Source: Dyadobacter alkalitolerans DSM 23607 | GTDB lineage: Bacteria; Bacteroidota; Bacteroidia; Cytophagales; Spirosomataceae | Direction: 5' to 3' | Assembly: GCF_000428845.1 (NCBI RefSeq) | Contig: NZ_AUAS01000008.1 | Span: 1-64,000 of the forward strand | DNA: 64,000 nt | Part shown: positions 51,241 through 59,608 of the stretch, in pieces | How positions within the stretch are numbered: position 1 is the stretch's first letter | Layout: the number at the start of each line of letters is the position of its first letter | Notes under the pieces: generated by a model | The model's database searches: none | What the model saw: the letters and a program-made list of their open reading frames with translations, nothing else | What the model was told of the DNA's origin: nothing | Made by a program: the position numbers and the translations under genes

Positions 51241-54057
51241 TTAAAATTTGTACGTAACGCCAATGGTTGAGTAGCTTCCTCTTTTGAAGCTTTGGTATGT
51301 CTCATCTACGTCGGTAATGTTCTGGTCTTGGTTGCTATCCTGGATCAGGCGGAAACGCTGGTTAAGCAGGTCCTGGATTCCCAGCTTAATTTCAAGATGT
51401 TCTCCTAATGCTTTCACAATATTCAGGTCAATGATATTCCTTGGCATTTCGTATACTGTTGGCTGCAAATCCTTATCGCCTACCAGGAAGATCCTGCGGC
51501 CCACCACATTGTAAAGTGCGTTCACCTGCCATCCGCGGTTTACGTCATTGTAGTAAAGACCTGCATTGATCAGGTAAGGAGATTGTCCCTGTAACTGGCG
51601 GTCATTTTCCTGTCCCGCAAAGCCTGTTAATACATTACTATGGATGACAGATGCATTCAGCAACACACTCAGGTTATCCACGAATGGGGAAACGGTCAGG
51701 TTTTTAAGGGATTTGCGCAGTTCGATTTCTGCACCGGCTGTGTAAGCAGACTTTGCATTATCCACATAGAACGACACACCTGAGCCTGCGTAGCGGATAC
51801 GCGTTTCGATCGGGTTAACAAAGTGCTTGTAGAATGCTGCAACCGAGATCATTTCCCCATCTTTCGGATAGAACTCATAGCGAAGGTCAACATTCTGGAT
51901 CGAAGGCGTTTTCAGGTTCGGATTACCCACACGGGATACATCGAAGTTAAAGTCATAGTAAGTAAATGGCGCCAGTTCGCGGAACTCAGGACGGTTTACA
52001 GAAACCGAGTAGGCTAGTCTTACCAGCGATTTTTCGGTGAAGTTGTAAGCTAAGTTCGCAGAAGGAAGGAAACGGAAGATCGGGTTGTTAACACGAATGC
52101 GTGCGCCACTTCCACGCTGCCTGCTTTGCAGTTTCTGAATGTTGTTCTCAACACGCAGACCAACCGAAACATTGAATTTTTTGGTAAAAGGAATATAAGA
52201 ACCCAGATAACCTGCCATTAATGTGTTTTGCGCAGTATATTTATCATCTGTGTTGGTTCTTTCTGCATAATAAAGTTTGTCGCCAGCAATGTTCTGTGAA
52301 TCGAAAAGCTGCGCTGGTGCCTGTCCAAGCAATTCCTGAGAAGCATTACCGGAATTGGTCAGGTTAAACCATCTCGCTTTGAAAGCCCTGTCTTTAAGCT
52401 CGCCATAAGCCCCTGCACGCAATTTTATTTGCATGCTCTCGTCGTCTTCATAGCCGCTGCGTTCGATGCGGTGTTCAAGATCGGCACGGAATGAACTGGT
52501 ATATTCAGTTAATTCAGAGTAAAATCTGGCACCTCTTGTCAAGCTGGCGTTGCTTCCCGGAACAAGTTCCACCTGGAAAGGGCCAGTGCTACCGATGGAA
52601 CGGGTTGAAATAAAGCGGCGGTAATCAGGTTCGCTACGGAATGTTGTTCCCAATGCGCCAAGCCATTTCAATGTCGTATGTGCGCCCAACTCGTGGGTCC
52701 CGCCTAACTGGCCTGAGTAAATGCTCTTCGACTCGTAACGGAATGCGTAATTTTGAACTTCCACATCATTGTCTGTATTGTAACCCTGGCGGAAGTTGGT
52801 CTCTTTATTAGAAAGCTGATTGAACAGGTTTCTGAATTCGATCTTGTGATTCGGATTGATGATCAAAGCCCAGTTGGACATGACGCCCAGACGGACATTG
52901 TTTTGATACAACTCATCCTGATAAGCGCTTTGAATGTCTGATTTTTGCTTTTCCTTGTCGAAGCTCAGATAACGGAATTGCGTTGTTGGCAAAAATTGAT
53001 TTGTTGATGAATAGTTGACATTATTGAATGTTGTCAACTTCATATTTCCTAATTCAAACTTATGGTTGTAACCCAGTGAAGCGCGCAAATCAGGCGTCAC
53101 CGATTTCGATTTCAAATCATAAAATTCGGGAAGGTTACGAAATGCATTTAAAGATGCATCTGATGGAGAACCTTCGCTTTGCAATCTTTTTGTAGATGGG
53201 AAGCCGTTGGGAAGTGCTCTGTCCGGTGCACCGAAACCCGTCCAGTCCAGTGAGGAACCTGCGTAGTCAAGAACATTCTTGAACGTGGTATTTCCGCGGT
53301 AACCGCCCGTTAAGCTGAATGTAAATCCGTTGTCGTCAGGGATTGTTTTTGTATAAATTTTGATAATCCCGCCTGCAAATTCACCTGGAAGTTCAGGTGC
53401 GCCGGATTTGTAGATCATCATCCGGTCAATGGCCGTGCTGGGAATCAGATCAAATGAAAAGGATTTTACATCAACCTCTGTTGAAGGTGTGATTGCATCA
53501 TTTAACATTACGGTGTTGTAACGCTCGTTCAAACCACGGATGATCACGAAACGGTCATCCTGGATAGAAACGCCCGGCACGCGGCGCACAACTTGTGAAG
53601 CATCGCGGTCCTGCGATTTCTGGATTTGTTGGGCAGAAATACCCACGGCGATTTGCTCTGCTTGCTTAATTTCAGTGATTACAGAAACGTCGGTGAAGGA
53701 TTGACGTTGTCCTACGATCTTAACCTCTTCCAGGTTTGCCACATCTTCCTCAATAGTTGTATTAATGAGGACGGCCTGATTTGGGTAAACTTCAATCGCA
53801 ATTTCTTTCGGCTTATAAGAAACGTAGCTTACAATGACCGTCTGTTTTCCTGTGGGGATATTCTGAATGTCGAAATTTCCTTCAACATCTGTTGCCGTTC
53901 CGATCGGAGGAGTGGAGCCTTTTAAAACAACGCTGGCTCCAATGACAGCTTCTTTGGTCTTGTAATCAACAATGTTCCCCTTAATCGAACCCGTTTGGGC
54001 ATATACCAGCGTGGTAGTAAAGAGGAAAAATAAGAGAGAGGTAATTTTTAAGTTCAT
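51241..54057 (-). CDS. TonB-dependent receptor
   Basis: The second in-frame ATG, 54057, gives 938 residues and a clean signal peptide (ITSLLFFLFTTTLVYAQ). The first at 54087 overlaps the promoter box. A CarboxypepD_reg-like domain is at about 22-105 (GSIKGNIVDYKTKEAVIGASV). The plug follows with DASQVVRRVPGVSIQDDRFV and a beta-barrel ends in YSTIGVTYKF. IRGLNERYNTVMLNDAITP is typical of receptors with large ligands. It lies 63 bases before the lipoprotein gene. A TAnnTTTG box at 54085-54092 gives a 5' leader of about 22 bases. Confidence 0.94.
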   Translation of the reverse strand: MNLKITSLLFFLFTTTLVYAQTGSIKGNIVDYKTKEAVIGASVVLKGSTPPIGTATDVEGNFDIQNIPTGKQTVIVSYVSYKPKEIAIEVYPNQAVLINTTIEEDVANLEEVKIVGQRQSFTDVSVITEIKQAEQIAVGISAQQIQKSQDRDASQVVRRVPGVSIQDDRFVIIRGLNERYNTVMLNDAITPSTEVDVKSFSFDLIPSTAIDRMMIYKSGAPELPGEFAGGIIKIYTKTIPDDNGFTFSLTGGYRGNTTFKNVLDYAGSSLDWTGFGAPDRALPNGFPSTKRLQSEGSPSDASLNAFRNLPEFYDLKSKSVTPDLRASLGYNHKFELGNMKLTTFNNVNYSSTNQFLPTTQFRYLSFDKEKQKSDIQSAYQDELYQNNVRLGVMSNWALIINPNHKIEFRNLFNQLSNKETNFRQGYNTDNDVEVQNYAFRYESKSIYSGQLGGTHELGAHTTLKWLGALGTTFRSEPDYRRFISTRSIGSTGPFQVELVPGSNASLTRGARFYSELTEYTSSFRADLEHRIERSGYEDDESMQIKLRAGAYGELKDRAFKARWFNLTNSGNASQELLGQAPAQLFDSQNIAGDKLYYAERTNTDDKYTAQNTLMAGYLGSYIPFTKKFNVSVGLRVENNIQKLQSRQRGSGARIRVNNPIFRFLPSANLAYNFTEKSLVRLAYSVSVNRPEFRELAPFTYYDFNFDVSRVGNPNLKTPSIQNVDLRYEFYPKDGEMISVAAFYKHFVNPIETRIRYAGSGVSFYVDNAKSAYTAGAEIELRKSLKNLTVSPFVDNLSVLLNASVIHSNVLTGFAGQENDRQLQGQSPYLINAGLYYNDVNRGWQVNALYNVVGRRIFLVGDKDLQPTVYEMPRNIIDLNIVKALGEHLEIKLGIQDLLNQRFRLIQDSNQDQNITDVDETYQSFKRGSYSTIGVTYKF

Positions 54058-54084
54058 GTCTTGTGTCAGAATTATTTTCTGATA

Positions 54085-54092
54085 CAAAAGTA
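54085..54092 (-). promoter_or_regulatory. TAnnTTTG promoter box of the TonB receptor operon
   Basis: Minus-strand TACTTTTG matches the -7 consensus exactly and lies 27 bases before the ATG at 54057. A weak CAAT-like TTG element occurs near the expected -33 position but is not convincing. Confidence 0.5.
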
Positions 54093-54174
54093 GACTCCCA
54101 ATATTACCCCAATGTTACCCCCATGTTATGGCTCGGTTATTTCGGGGTGTGGTTTTTTGTTTAAAATCAGGGAC

Positions 54175-55665
54175 TTACTCAATAATCCCGTTTCCAATTC
54201 CTGCTTCATAATTGTCCAGGTCGTAAACAAAGCCATTGATGACAGCATACTTCACTACGGCACCTTTTTTGAGGATAAATGTGGCTGTATTGCCTAATAC
54301 CGGCGTGCCGGATGGAGCAGCTTGTCCGCTTCGCAGCACGTGCAGTGGAGTTGTTGTAAAGTACAGTCCAAGGGCGCGGGTGTTGCTGTCGGATGCAAGA
54401 CGGACGTAGGTGTAACCCTGTTTGAGCAGGCTTAATGCGTTGAGTTTGCTGACCTCGCTTACATTCTTATATGTCGTGGGATAGACCTTGCCTTTTTCAA
54501 TGGTTAATCCTTTTGCATCAATTTCTTCACTGCCGAATTGCGGGTGCAGATCACCGAAATCTTCTATTTTGCTGTAATAAAAAAACTTAGTTGCATTGGA
54601 ATAACTTACTTCATTGCGGTTAATGCCCAAATCTGCCAAAAACGATTTTCCGGATTGCTTCACCGTTGCATTCCGCACCACGAGGTCATAAACCCAGCGG
54701 CCGTTTTCAGGGATTTTATAGTAATCGTCGCGTTTTTCTTTGGTCAGGGAGTTGTCAGCGATTTTATCTAAAGCAGAAAGGATCGCCATGAAATTGAGCT
54801 TCCTGATATATTGTTTTTCAGGATCGCCTACATAGCCGCCCGATTCGATCAGTACCAATGTGGTTCCCCATTTCTGAACATTATCACCAAAGCCACGAGG
54901 TTCGTGATCGTCGGAATAGCGTGCAACCTGACCGGGAATGTATTTTTGTAAAACCTTATTCATGCCCACGATCAGCTGCATGGAACGCTCGCGAACGGGG
55001 TTGATATTTAGCTCGTAATCATAGGAAGTAGCCAGGAAAGAAATGGTCGCAACCTTGGCGCTTCTGCCAGCCGAATAGCGTGGGCTCTGGTCGTGCAAGT
55101 TGAAGCCGTAATCGGGTTTTAATTGATCCACCAAACCTTTCAGCACCACTGCTTCGGGGGTTTGACGAGAAGCGGCATCACGGTTCATGTCGATGCCCTG
55201 CATGGTGCGGCGCTGGTAACGTTCGGCGCCGTCGGGGTTGAGCATGGGAACAAAATATAATGTTGTTTTTTCGAGCAGCTCTTTCCGGAAATCGTCGAAA
55301 CCGTCATTCTTTCCTTCCAAAAAATTAAATATATCAAAGCTCGCCATGGTTGCAGTGGGCTCATCGCCATGCATTTGGGTCCATAGGAGCACTTTTCTCT
55401 TACCCGTCCCGACTTTGATCATTTGTATTGTCCTGCCCTCGAAGGATTGGCCGACGGTTTCGATTTTGTAAAGCGGGTTGCCCTGGCGCTTGGCTATGAG
55501 CGGAAGAATGTCTTTTTGTTTGAAGCGGCGCTGTGTTAATGTGGTCTCGCGGTAAGTGTCGTGCACTTTAAAAAGCCGGTTCGCCAGCTCGTCAGACTGT
55601 GCCTGGGATGTAACGGTGGTCAAGGTAATTAGAAAGAAAAATAGTTGTGAAATTATAATGCGCAT
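54175..55665 (-). CDS. M14-family zinc carboxypeptidase, exported
   Basis: The ATG at 55665 gives 496 residues and a signal peptide (IIISQLFFFLITLTTVTSQAQ). The zinc-binding HxxE appears as QMHGDEPTA, with the third ligand His in FNLHDQSPR. The catalytic Glu is in VLIESGGYVGD. The C-terminal domain after about residue 330 is beta-rich. It trims C-terminal residues of peptides, probably outside the cytoplasm. It is divergent from the his operon, so the intergenic region carries promoters for both. Confidence 0.92.
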   Translation of the reverse strand: MRIIISQLFFFLITLTTVTSQAQSDELANRLFKVHDTYRETTLTQRRFKQKDILPLIAKRQGNPLYKIETVGQSFEGRTIQMIKVGTGKRKVLLWTQMHGDEPTATMASFDIFNFLEGKNDGFDDFRKELLEKTTLYFVPMLNPDGAERYQRRTMQGIDMNRDAASRQTPEAVVLKGLVDQLKPDYGFNLHDQSPRYSAGRSAKVATISFLATSYDYELNINPVRERSMQLIVGMNKVLQKYIPGQVARYSDDHEPRGFGDNVQKWGTTLVLIESGGYVGDPEKQYIRKLNFMAILSALDKIADNSLTKEKRDDYYKIPENGRWVYDLVVRNATVKQSGKSFLADLGINRNEVSYSNATKFFYYSKIEDFGDLHPQFGSEEIDAKGLTIEKGKVYPTTYKNVSEVSKLNALSLLKQGYTYVRLASDSNTRALGLYFTTTPLHVLRSGQAAPSGTPVLGNTATFILKKGAVVKYAVINGFVYDLDNYEAGIGNGIIE

Positions 55666-55768
55666 GATCGTACAAAACCGTTTTGTAATCGCAATGTACA
55701 AGAATTTTCTAAGCAAATTTTAATTTTAATATTTGTTCCTATGCTTTCTACTTCTTGCAATTATTACT

Positions 55769-55776
55769 TACATTTG
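55769..55776 (+). promoter_or_regulatory. TAnnTTTG promoter box of the his operon
   Basis: TACATTTG is an exact match to the Bacteroidota -7 element. TTTC at 55745-55748, 20 bases upstream, could be a weak -33 element (consensus TTTG). The box ends four bases before the ATG of the histidine-rich leader peptide, so the transcript would start at or next to that ATG. Confidence 0.6.
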
Positions 55777-55779
55777 TGC

Positions 55780-55845
55780 ATGTTTAAAGCTGAAACAAAT
55801 CATCATTTTCATCAAGGCCATCTGGCTTTCGGACGTCTTGGGTGA
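55780..55845 (+). CDS. Histidine-rich leader peptide of the his operon
   Basis: This 21-codon ORF (stop TGA at 55843-55845) contains the core HHFHQGH, with His at codons 8, 9, 11 and 14. Four His in seven codons, placed just before an intrinsic terminator and the hisH gene, is the classical mark of a leader peptide whose translation senses charged tRNA-His. There is room for almost no ribosome binding site, since the promoter box ends four bases upstream, so leaderless initiation is likely. Its product probably has no other function. It is much shorter than any ordinary gene and would be missed by length cut-offs. Confidence 0.8.
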   Translation: MFKAETNHHFHQGHLAFGRLG

Positions 55846-55900
55846 TGTGTTTTTGCAAGTAGTGTTGTAATAAGGTTGAATACATAGTATCCCAGAAGCC
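55814..55900 (+). promoter_or_regulatory. His attenuator, antiterminator segments
   Basis: Three segments can pair in exclusive ways. Segment 1, AAGGCC (55814-55819), pairs with segment 2, GGCTTT (55824-55829), over a 4-base loop. Segment 2 can pair instead with segment 3, GAAGCC (55895-55900), which includes the base of the terminator's 5' arm. A ribosome stalled on His codons 8-9 (55801-55806) would cover segment 1 and free segment 2 for segment 3, blocking the terminator. With ample His the ribosome runs on and the terminator can form. The pairing was drawn by hand, not computed. Confidence 0.6.
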
Positions 55901-55927
55901 CGATTTTCAAAAATCGGGCTTTTTTTG
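55897..55927 (+). terminator. Attenuator terminator upstream of hisH
   Basis: AGCCCGATTTT (55897-55907) pairs perfectly with AAAATCGGGCT (55910-55920), with a tight CA loop that opens in practice to a few bases. Seven T (55920-55926) follow. No ordinary gene on this strand ends before it, and hisH begins 22 bases later, so its purpose is to control the his operon. Confidence 0.93.
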
Positions 55928-55948
55928 TTTTGCCTCAAATCACATTGG

Positions 55949-56539
55949 ATGAAAACAGTCATTATTAAATACAACGCAGGCAATGTGCAGTCGGTCATGT
56001 ACGCCCTCGACCGCATTGGCGCAAGTTACCTGTACACGGACGACGAGGAAGAAATCCGTTCGGCGGATAAGGTCATTTTCCCGGGTGTGGGAGAGGCCAG
56101 CACGACGATGAACTACTTGCGCAAAGTGGGCTTGGATAAAGTCATCCCGACATTAAAACAACCTTTTTTCGGAACCTGCATTGGTATGCAGCTTATGTGC
56201 CGTTTTTCGGAAGAAAACAATACCGAATGCATGGGCATTTTTGATGTGGACGTAAAGCGGTTTCCAGCCACTCCGGGATTAAAGGTGCCGCATATGGGCT
56301 GGAACAACATTACCGGCTATAAAACTCCGCTTACCACCGGTTTGCCCGACAATGCTTATGTTTACTTTGTGCACAGTTATGCCGCGCCGGTTTGTGATTA
56401 CACCGTTGCCAGCTGCGAATATGTGCTCCCGTTCAGTGCTATGCTGCATAGGGACAATTTTTATGCTGCCCAATTTCACTGTGAGATTAGCGGCGATGCC
56501 GGACAGCAGATCCTTCAAAACTTTTTAGACATCGTATAA
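55949..56539 (+). CDS. hisH: Imidazole glycerol phosphate synthase, glutaminase subunit
   Basis: Starting at 55949, this 196-residue class I glutamine amidotransferase makes ammonia for HisF. The triad is Cys77 (GTCIGMQ), His177 and Glu179 (QFHCEIS). Most HisH proteins have Pro between His and Glu; here it is Cys, a minor departure. The oxyanion-forming segment PGVGEA is present. It is the first gene after the attenuator and precedes hisA by 10 bases. The product acts with HisF at the fifth step of histidine synthesis and links it to AICAR. Confidence 0.95.
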   Translation: MKTVIIKYNAGNVQSVMYALDRIGASYLYTDDEEEIRSADKVIFPGVGEASTTMNYLRKVGLDKVIPTLKQPFFGTCIGMQLMCRFSEENNTECMGIFDVDVKRFPATPGLKVPHMGWNNITGYKTPLTTGLPDNAYVYFVHSYAAPVCDYTVASCEYVLPFSAMLHRDNFYAAQFHCEISGDAGQQILQNFLDIV

Positions 56540-56549
56540 ACCCTTTGAA

Positions 56550-57272
56550 ATGATTGAAATAATACCAGCCATTGACCTGATCGAGGGAAAGTGCGTGCGC
56601 CTTACCCAGGGCGATTACGGGCAAAAAACCATTTACAATGAAAACCCGCTCGAAGTAGCGATGCAATTTCAGGATGCCGGACTGAAACGTTTACACCTGG
56701 TGGATCTGGACGGAGCGAAAGCGAAGAAAGTGGTGAACTGGAAGGTTTTGGAAAAAATTGCATCAAAAACTTCGCTGCACGTTGATTTTGGCGGAGGTGT
56801 TCAGTCGGATGATGATCTGAAAGCGGTTTTTGAAAGTGGCGCCAAACAAGTTACCGGCGGAAGCATTGCCGTGAAAAATCCTGAGCTTTTTTTGAACTGG
56901 ATTTCCGTTTACGGGGGAGAAAAGATCATACTCGGAGCTGATGCGAAGAAAGAAAAAGTGGCGGTAAGCGGCTGGGAAGAGGGGACGGAGATCTGGGTTT
57001 ACGATTTTGTTGAGAATTATGTTGATAAAGGTGTTAAATACACGATCAGCACCGATGTGGCGAAGGATGGTTTGCTGCAAGGCCCATCGTTTGACCTATA
57101 TAAAAATTTGCAGGACAAATGTCCCGACCTGAAAATCATCGCTAGCGGAGGAATAAGTGGTTTGGAAGATGTGGAAAAGCTGGCCGAAATGAACATTTAC
57201 GGCGTGATCATCGGAAAAGCAATTTACGAAAACCGGATCAAGCTGAGCGAGTTACAGCGTTTTTTGAATTAA
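56550..57272 (+). CDS. hisA: Phosphoribosylformimino-AICAR ribotide isomerase
   Basis: This 240-residue (beta/alpha)8 isomerase converts ProFAR to PRFAR, the substrate of HisHF. Asp9 (IPAIDL) and Asp131 (ILGADAKKE) match the acid and base of the family. The phosphate loops are VDFGGGVQ and IIASGGISG. It is placed between hisH and hisF with gaps of 10 and 3 bases. Length and ends are normal. Confidence 0.96.
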   Translation: MIEIIPAIDLIEGKCVRLTQGDYGQKTIYNENPLEVAMQFQDAGLKRLHLVDLDGAKAKKVVNWKVLEKIASKTSLHVDFGGGVQSDDDLKAVFESGAKQVTGGSIAVKNPELFLNWISVYGGEKIILGADAKKEKVAVSGWEEGTEIWVYDFVENYVDKGVKYTISTDVAKDGLLQGPSFDLYKNLQDKCPDLKIIASGGISGLEDVEKLAEMNIYGVIIGKAIYENRIKLSELQRFLN

Positions 57273-57275
57273 GAT

Positions 57276-58049
57276 ATGCTAACAAAACGAATCATTCCAT
57301 GTCTGGACGTGAAGGACGGGCGGACAGTTAAGGGCGTTAATTTTGTGAACCTGCGCGACGCGGGCGACGCGGTGGAACTGGGCGCATTGTACGCGGCACA
57401 CGGCGCGGACGAGCTGGTTTATCTGGACATTACGGCTACGGTTGACGGGCGTTCCACATTCATTGACCTGGTCAGGAAAGTCGCACACACGATTAACATT
57501 CCGTTTACAGTTGGGGGAGGCATTTCTTCTATTGCGGACGTTTCCGCACTGTTGCACGCCGGGGCCGATAAGGTTTCTATTAACTCAGCGGCGGTAAAAA
57601 ATCCAGATCTCATCAACGAGCTTTCGCTGGAATTCGGAAGCCAGTGCATTGTGGTTGCGATTGACACGCGCTACATTGAAACGGAAAATGGCCGGGAGCA
57701 CATTGTGCACACACATGGCGGACGCAAGCCAACCGAACTCCGGACTATTCCATGGGCAAAAGAAGTGGAAGACCGTGGTGCTGGCGAAATTTTACTGACT
57801 TCGATGGACACCGACGGAACTAAGGCTGGTTTCGCTTTGGAGCTTACGGCCACCATCAGCGGAAATGCGAACATTCCGGTGATCGCTTCCGGTGGGGCGG
57901 GAAATATGGAGCACTTTTACGATGTTTTTACTGCCGGAAAAGCCGACGCAGGGCTGGCAGCAAGCATTTTCCACTTCCGCGAGATTGATATTCCGGATCT
58001 GAAAAAATACCTTCATGACAAAAACCTTCCTATGCGTATGACGCGCTGA
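57276..58049 (+). CDS. hisF: Imidazole glycerol phosphate synthase, cyclase subunit
   Basis: This 257-residue (beta/alpha)8 cyclase joins ammonia from HisH with PRFAR to give imidazole glycerol phosphate and AICAR. Catalytic residues are Asp11 (PCLDVKDGR) and Asp130 (VVAIDTRY). Phosphate loops are TVGGGIS and VIASGGAG. It follows hisA by three bases and precedes hisIE by 84 bases. It is the usual HisF length. Confidence 0.97.
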   Translation: MLTKRIIPCLDVKDGRTVKGVNFVNLRDAGDAVELGALYAAHGADELVYLDITATVDGRSTFIDLVRKVAHTINIPFTVGGGISSIADVSALLHAGADKVSINSAAVKNPDLINELSLEFGSQCIVVAIDTRYIETENGREHIVHTHGGRKPTELRTIPWAKEVEDRGAGEILLTSMDTDGTKAGFALELTATISGNANIPVIASGGAGNMEHFYDVFTAGKADAGLAASIFHFREIDIPDLKKYLHDKNLPMRMTR

Positions 58050-58133
58050 AGCGGGAGATTCGGTAACTATTACCGGCAACATTCTTTAAAATAGCCGGAA
58101 AGAATGCAACTTTGTCCAAATGACTAAACTACA

Positions 58134-58763
58134 ATGAGCGATACTTTTTCAACTATTGATTTTAATAAATCCCCGGACGGGCTTATACCGGCTATTATTC
58201 AGGATATCAACACCAGCAAAGTGCTGATGCTCGGTTACATGAGCCAGGAAGCACTTGAAAGAACGAAGGAACTGGGGACCGTAACGTTTTTCAGCCGCAG
58301 CAAGCAAAGGCTCTGGACTAAGGGCGAAACTTCGGGCAACTTCCTTTTTGTGAACGAGATAGCCGCTGATTGCGATGGCGATACGATCCTCATAAAGGCA
58401 ACTCCGGCCGGCCCTACTTGCCACACCGGAGCAGATACATGTTTTGGGGAAAAAAATAGTCAGGATGCCCGAATCGGGGAAGCATCTTTTCTCAATTACC
58501 TGCAAAAGGAAGTGATCCGGGAAAGAAAATTAAACCCCCTCGACGAGTCTTACACCAGCAGCCTGTTCCGCAAGGGAATCAATAAAATAGCGCAAAAGGT
58601 GGGAGAAGAGGCAGTGGAAGTTGTGATAGAATCCAAGGATGACGACGCGGACCTTTTCAAAAATGAAGTATCCGATTTGCTTTTTCACCTGCTCGTCCTT
58701 TTGGAGCAAAAAAACATTGACTTAGATGAGGTAATTGGCGTACTTCGCAGCCGTCATCAATAA
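58134..58763 (+). CDS. hisIE: Bifunctional HisIE (PR-AMP cyclohydrolase/PR-ATP pyrophosphatase)
   Basis: This 209-residue fusion performs steps two and three of histidine synthesis. The N-terminal HisI domain (to about 115) carries zinc-binding Cys and Asp residues in EIAADCDGDTILIKA and PTCHTGADTCF. The C-terminal HisE domain (about 120-209) has KVGEEAVEVVIESKDDD and NEVSDLLFHLLVLLEQ with the acidic metal ligands. It ends the visible his operon: hisG, hisD, hisC and hisB are not in this window. The 84-base gap before it contains no clear terminator. Confidence 0.96.
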   Translation: MSDTFSTIDFNKSPDGLIPAIIQDINTSKVLMLGYMSQEALERTKELGTVTFFSRSKQRLWTKGETSGNFLFVNEIAADCDGDTILIKATPAGPTCHTGADTCFGEKNSQDARIGEASFLNYLQKEVIRERKLNPLDESYTSSLFRKGINKIAQKVGEEAVEVVIESKDDDADLFKNEVSDLLFHLLVLLEQKNIDLDEVIGVLRSRHQ

Positions 58764-58776
58764 AAATACCCTGCTT

Positions 58777-59112
58777 ATGAAATTAATAATACGTCTGTTA
58801 ATCAGCACATTAGCAATTTTGCTTGCTGCTAAATTAATTCCGGGAGTTGTTGTGGCGAGCACAACCACCGCCATTATTGTAGCTATTGTGCTGGGGATTT
58901 TAAACACATTTTTGAAACCCGTATTGCAGATTCTCGCACTGCCGATCACGATCATGACATTGGGGCTATTCTATTTTGTTGTGAACGTTTTCATCATTTA
59001 CCTTGCCACCTATCTTGTTTCCGGGTTTTCCATAGACGGGTTCATTCCTGCATTGCTTTTCGGTTTCGTCGTTTCTATCATTTCAGGTATTCTTGGTATG
59101 TTTTTGGATTAG
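58777..59112 (+). CDS. Phage holin family 4-type membrane protein
   Basis: Read from ATG 58777, this 111-residue protein has four close helices (IIRLLISTLAILLAAKLIPG, then IIVAIVLGILNTFLKPVLQ and others). It matches the Phage_holin_4_2 family, small membrane proteins found in many bacteria outside prophages. Function is unknown; there is no sign of phage genes here. It starts 13 bases after hisIE and could be cotranscribed with it. Confidence 0.85.
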   Translation: MKLIIRLLISTLAILLAAKLIPGVVVASTTTAIIVAIVLGILNTFLKPVLQILALPITIMTLGLFYFVVNVFIIYLATYLVSGFSIDGFIPALLFGFVVSIISGILGMFLD

Positions 59113-59171
59113 TGTCAAGTCCAGCTCCGTAAGAGCCTTAAATTGATACACATGATTGAAAACTACTGCTT

Positions 59172-59510
59172 ATGCTTAGTCAACTAGAGGAAATTAAGGA
59201 CACGCTTTTTAAGTACTTCGAGACCCGTATCGATCTGTTTAAAATCGAAACAAGGGACAAGATCGAACGTGCGGTTGTAATGGGGCTTTATGGCGCCATT
59301 CTGCTTTGTATCGCGCTTACAGTGCTTATATTGATGGTAATTCTACTCGGGACTTTCCTGAACAAATGGCTCGACAGCGATTATCTGGGCTATCTGATTC
59401 TGTTGGGAGTGTTCATTCTGAAACTGATAATCTGGATTGTTTTCAGAGAAAAGCTGATTCAGTTTATCCGTGGAATTATCGTTCGTTTTGTCAAAATAAA
59501 AGAGGATTAA
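59172..59510 (+). CDS. Phage holin family 3/6-type membrane protein
   Basis: This 112-residue protein begins with a helical cytoplasmic segment (EEIKDTLFKYFETRIDLFK) followed by two membrane helices (GAILLCIALTVLILMVILLG and LGYLILLGVFILKLIIWIVF). This layout is that of the holin-X group often encoded with YtxH-like proteins. The role is unknown, possibly in envelope stress. It lies 59 bases after the preceding holin-like gene and before an Ala/Lys-rich membrane protein. Confidence 0.82.
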   Translation: MLSQLEEIKDTLFKYFETRIDLFKIETRDKIERAVVMGLYGAILLCIALTVLILMVILLGTFLNKWLDSDYLGYLILLGVFILKLIIWIVFREKLIQFIRGIIVRFVKIKED

Positions 59511-59608
59511 CACTTTTGAAATAGTATTTTGGGAAAAAATTCACTCAAATTGCTATTTTTGGGTTCCTTTTGAAAATTTCTCAGGTTCATCATTAAACTA
59601 AAAATGAA

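Noticed and set aside
58777-59510. Prophage, suggested by two holin-family proteins
   Set aside because: No capsid, tail, integrase or lysin genes are near; these families are common in bacterial chromosomes.
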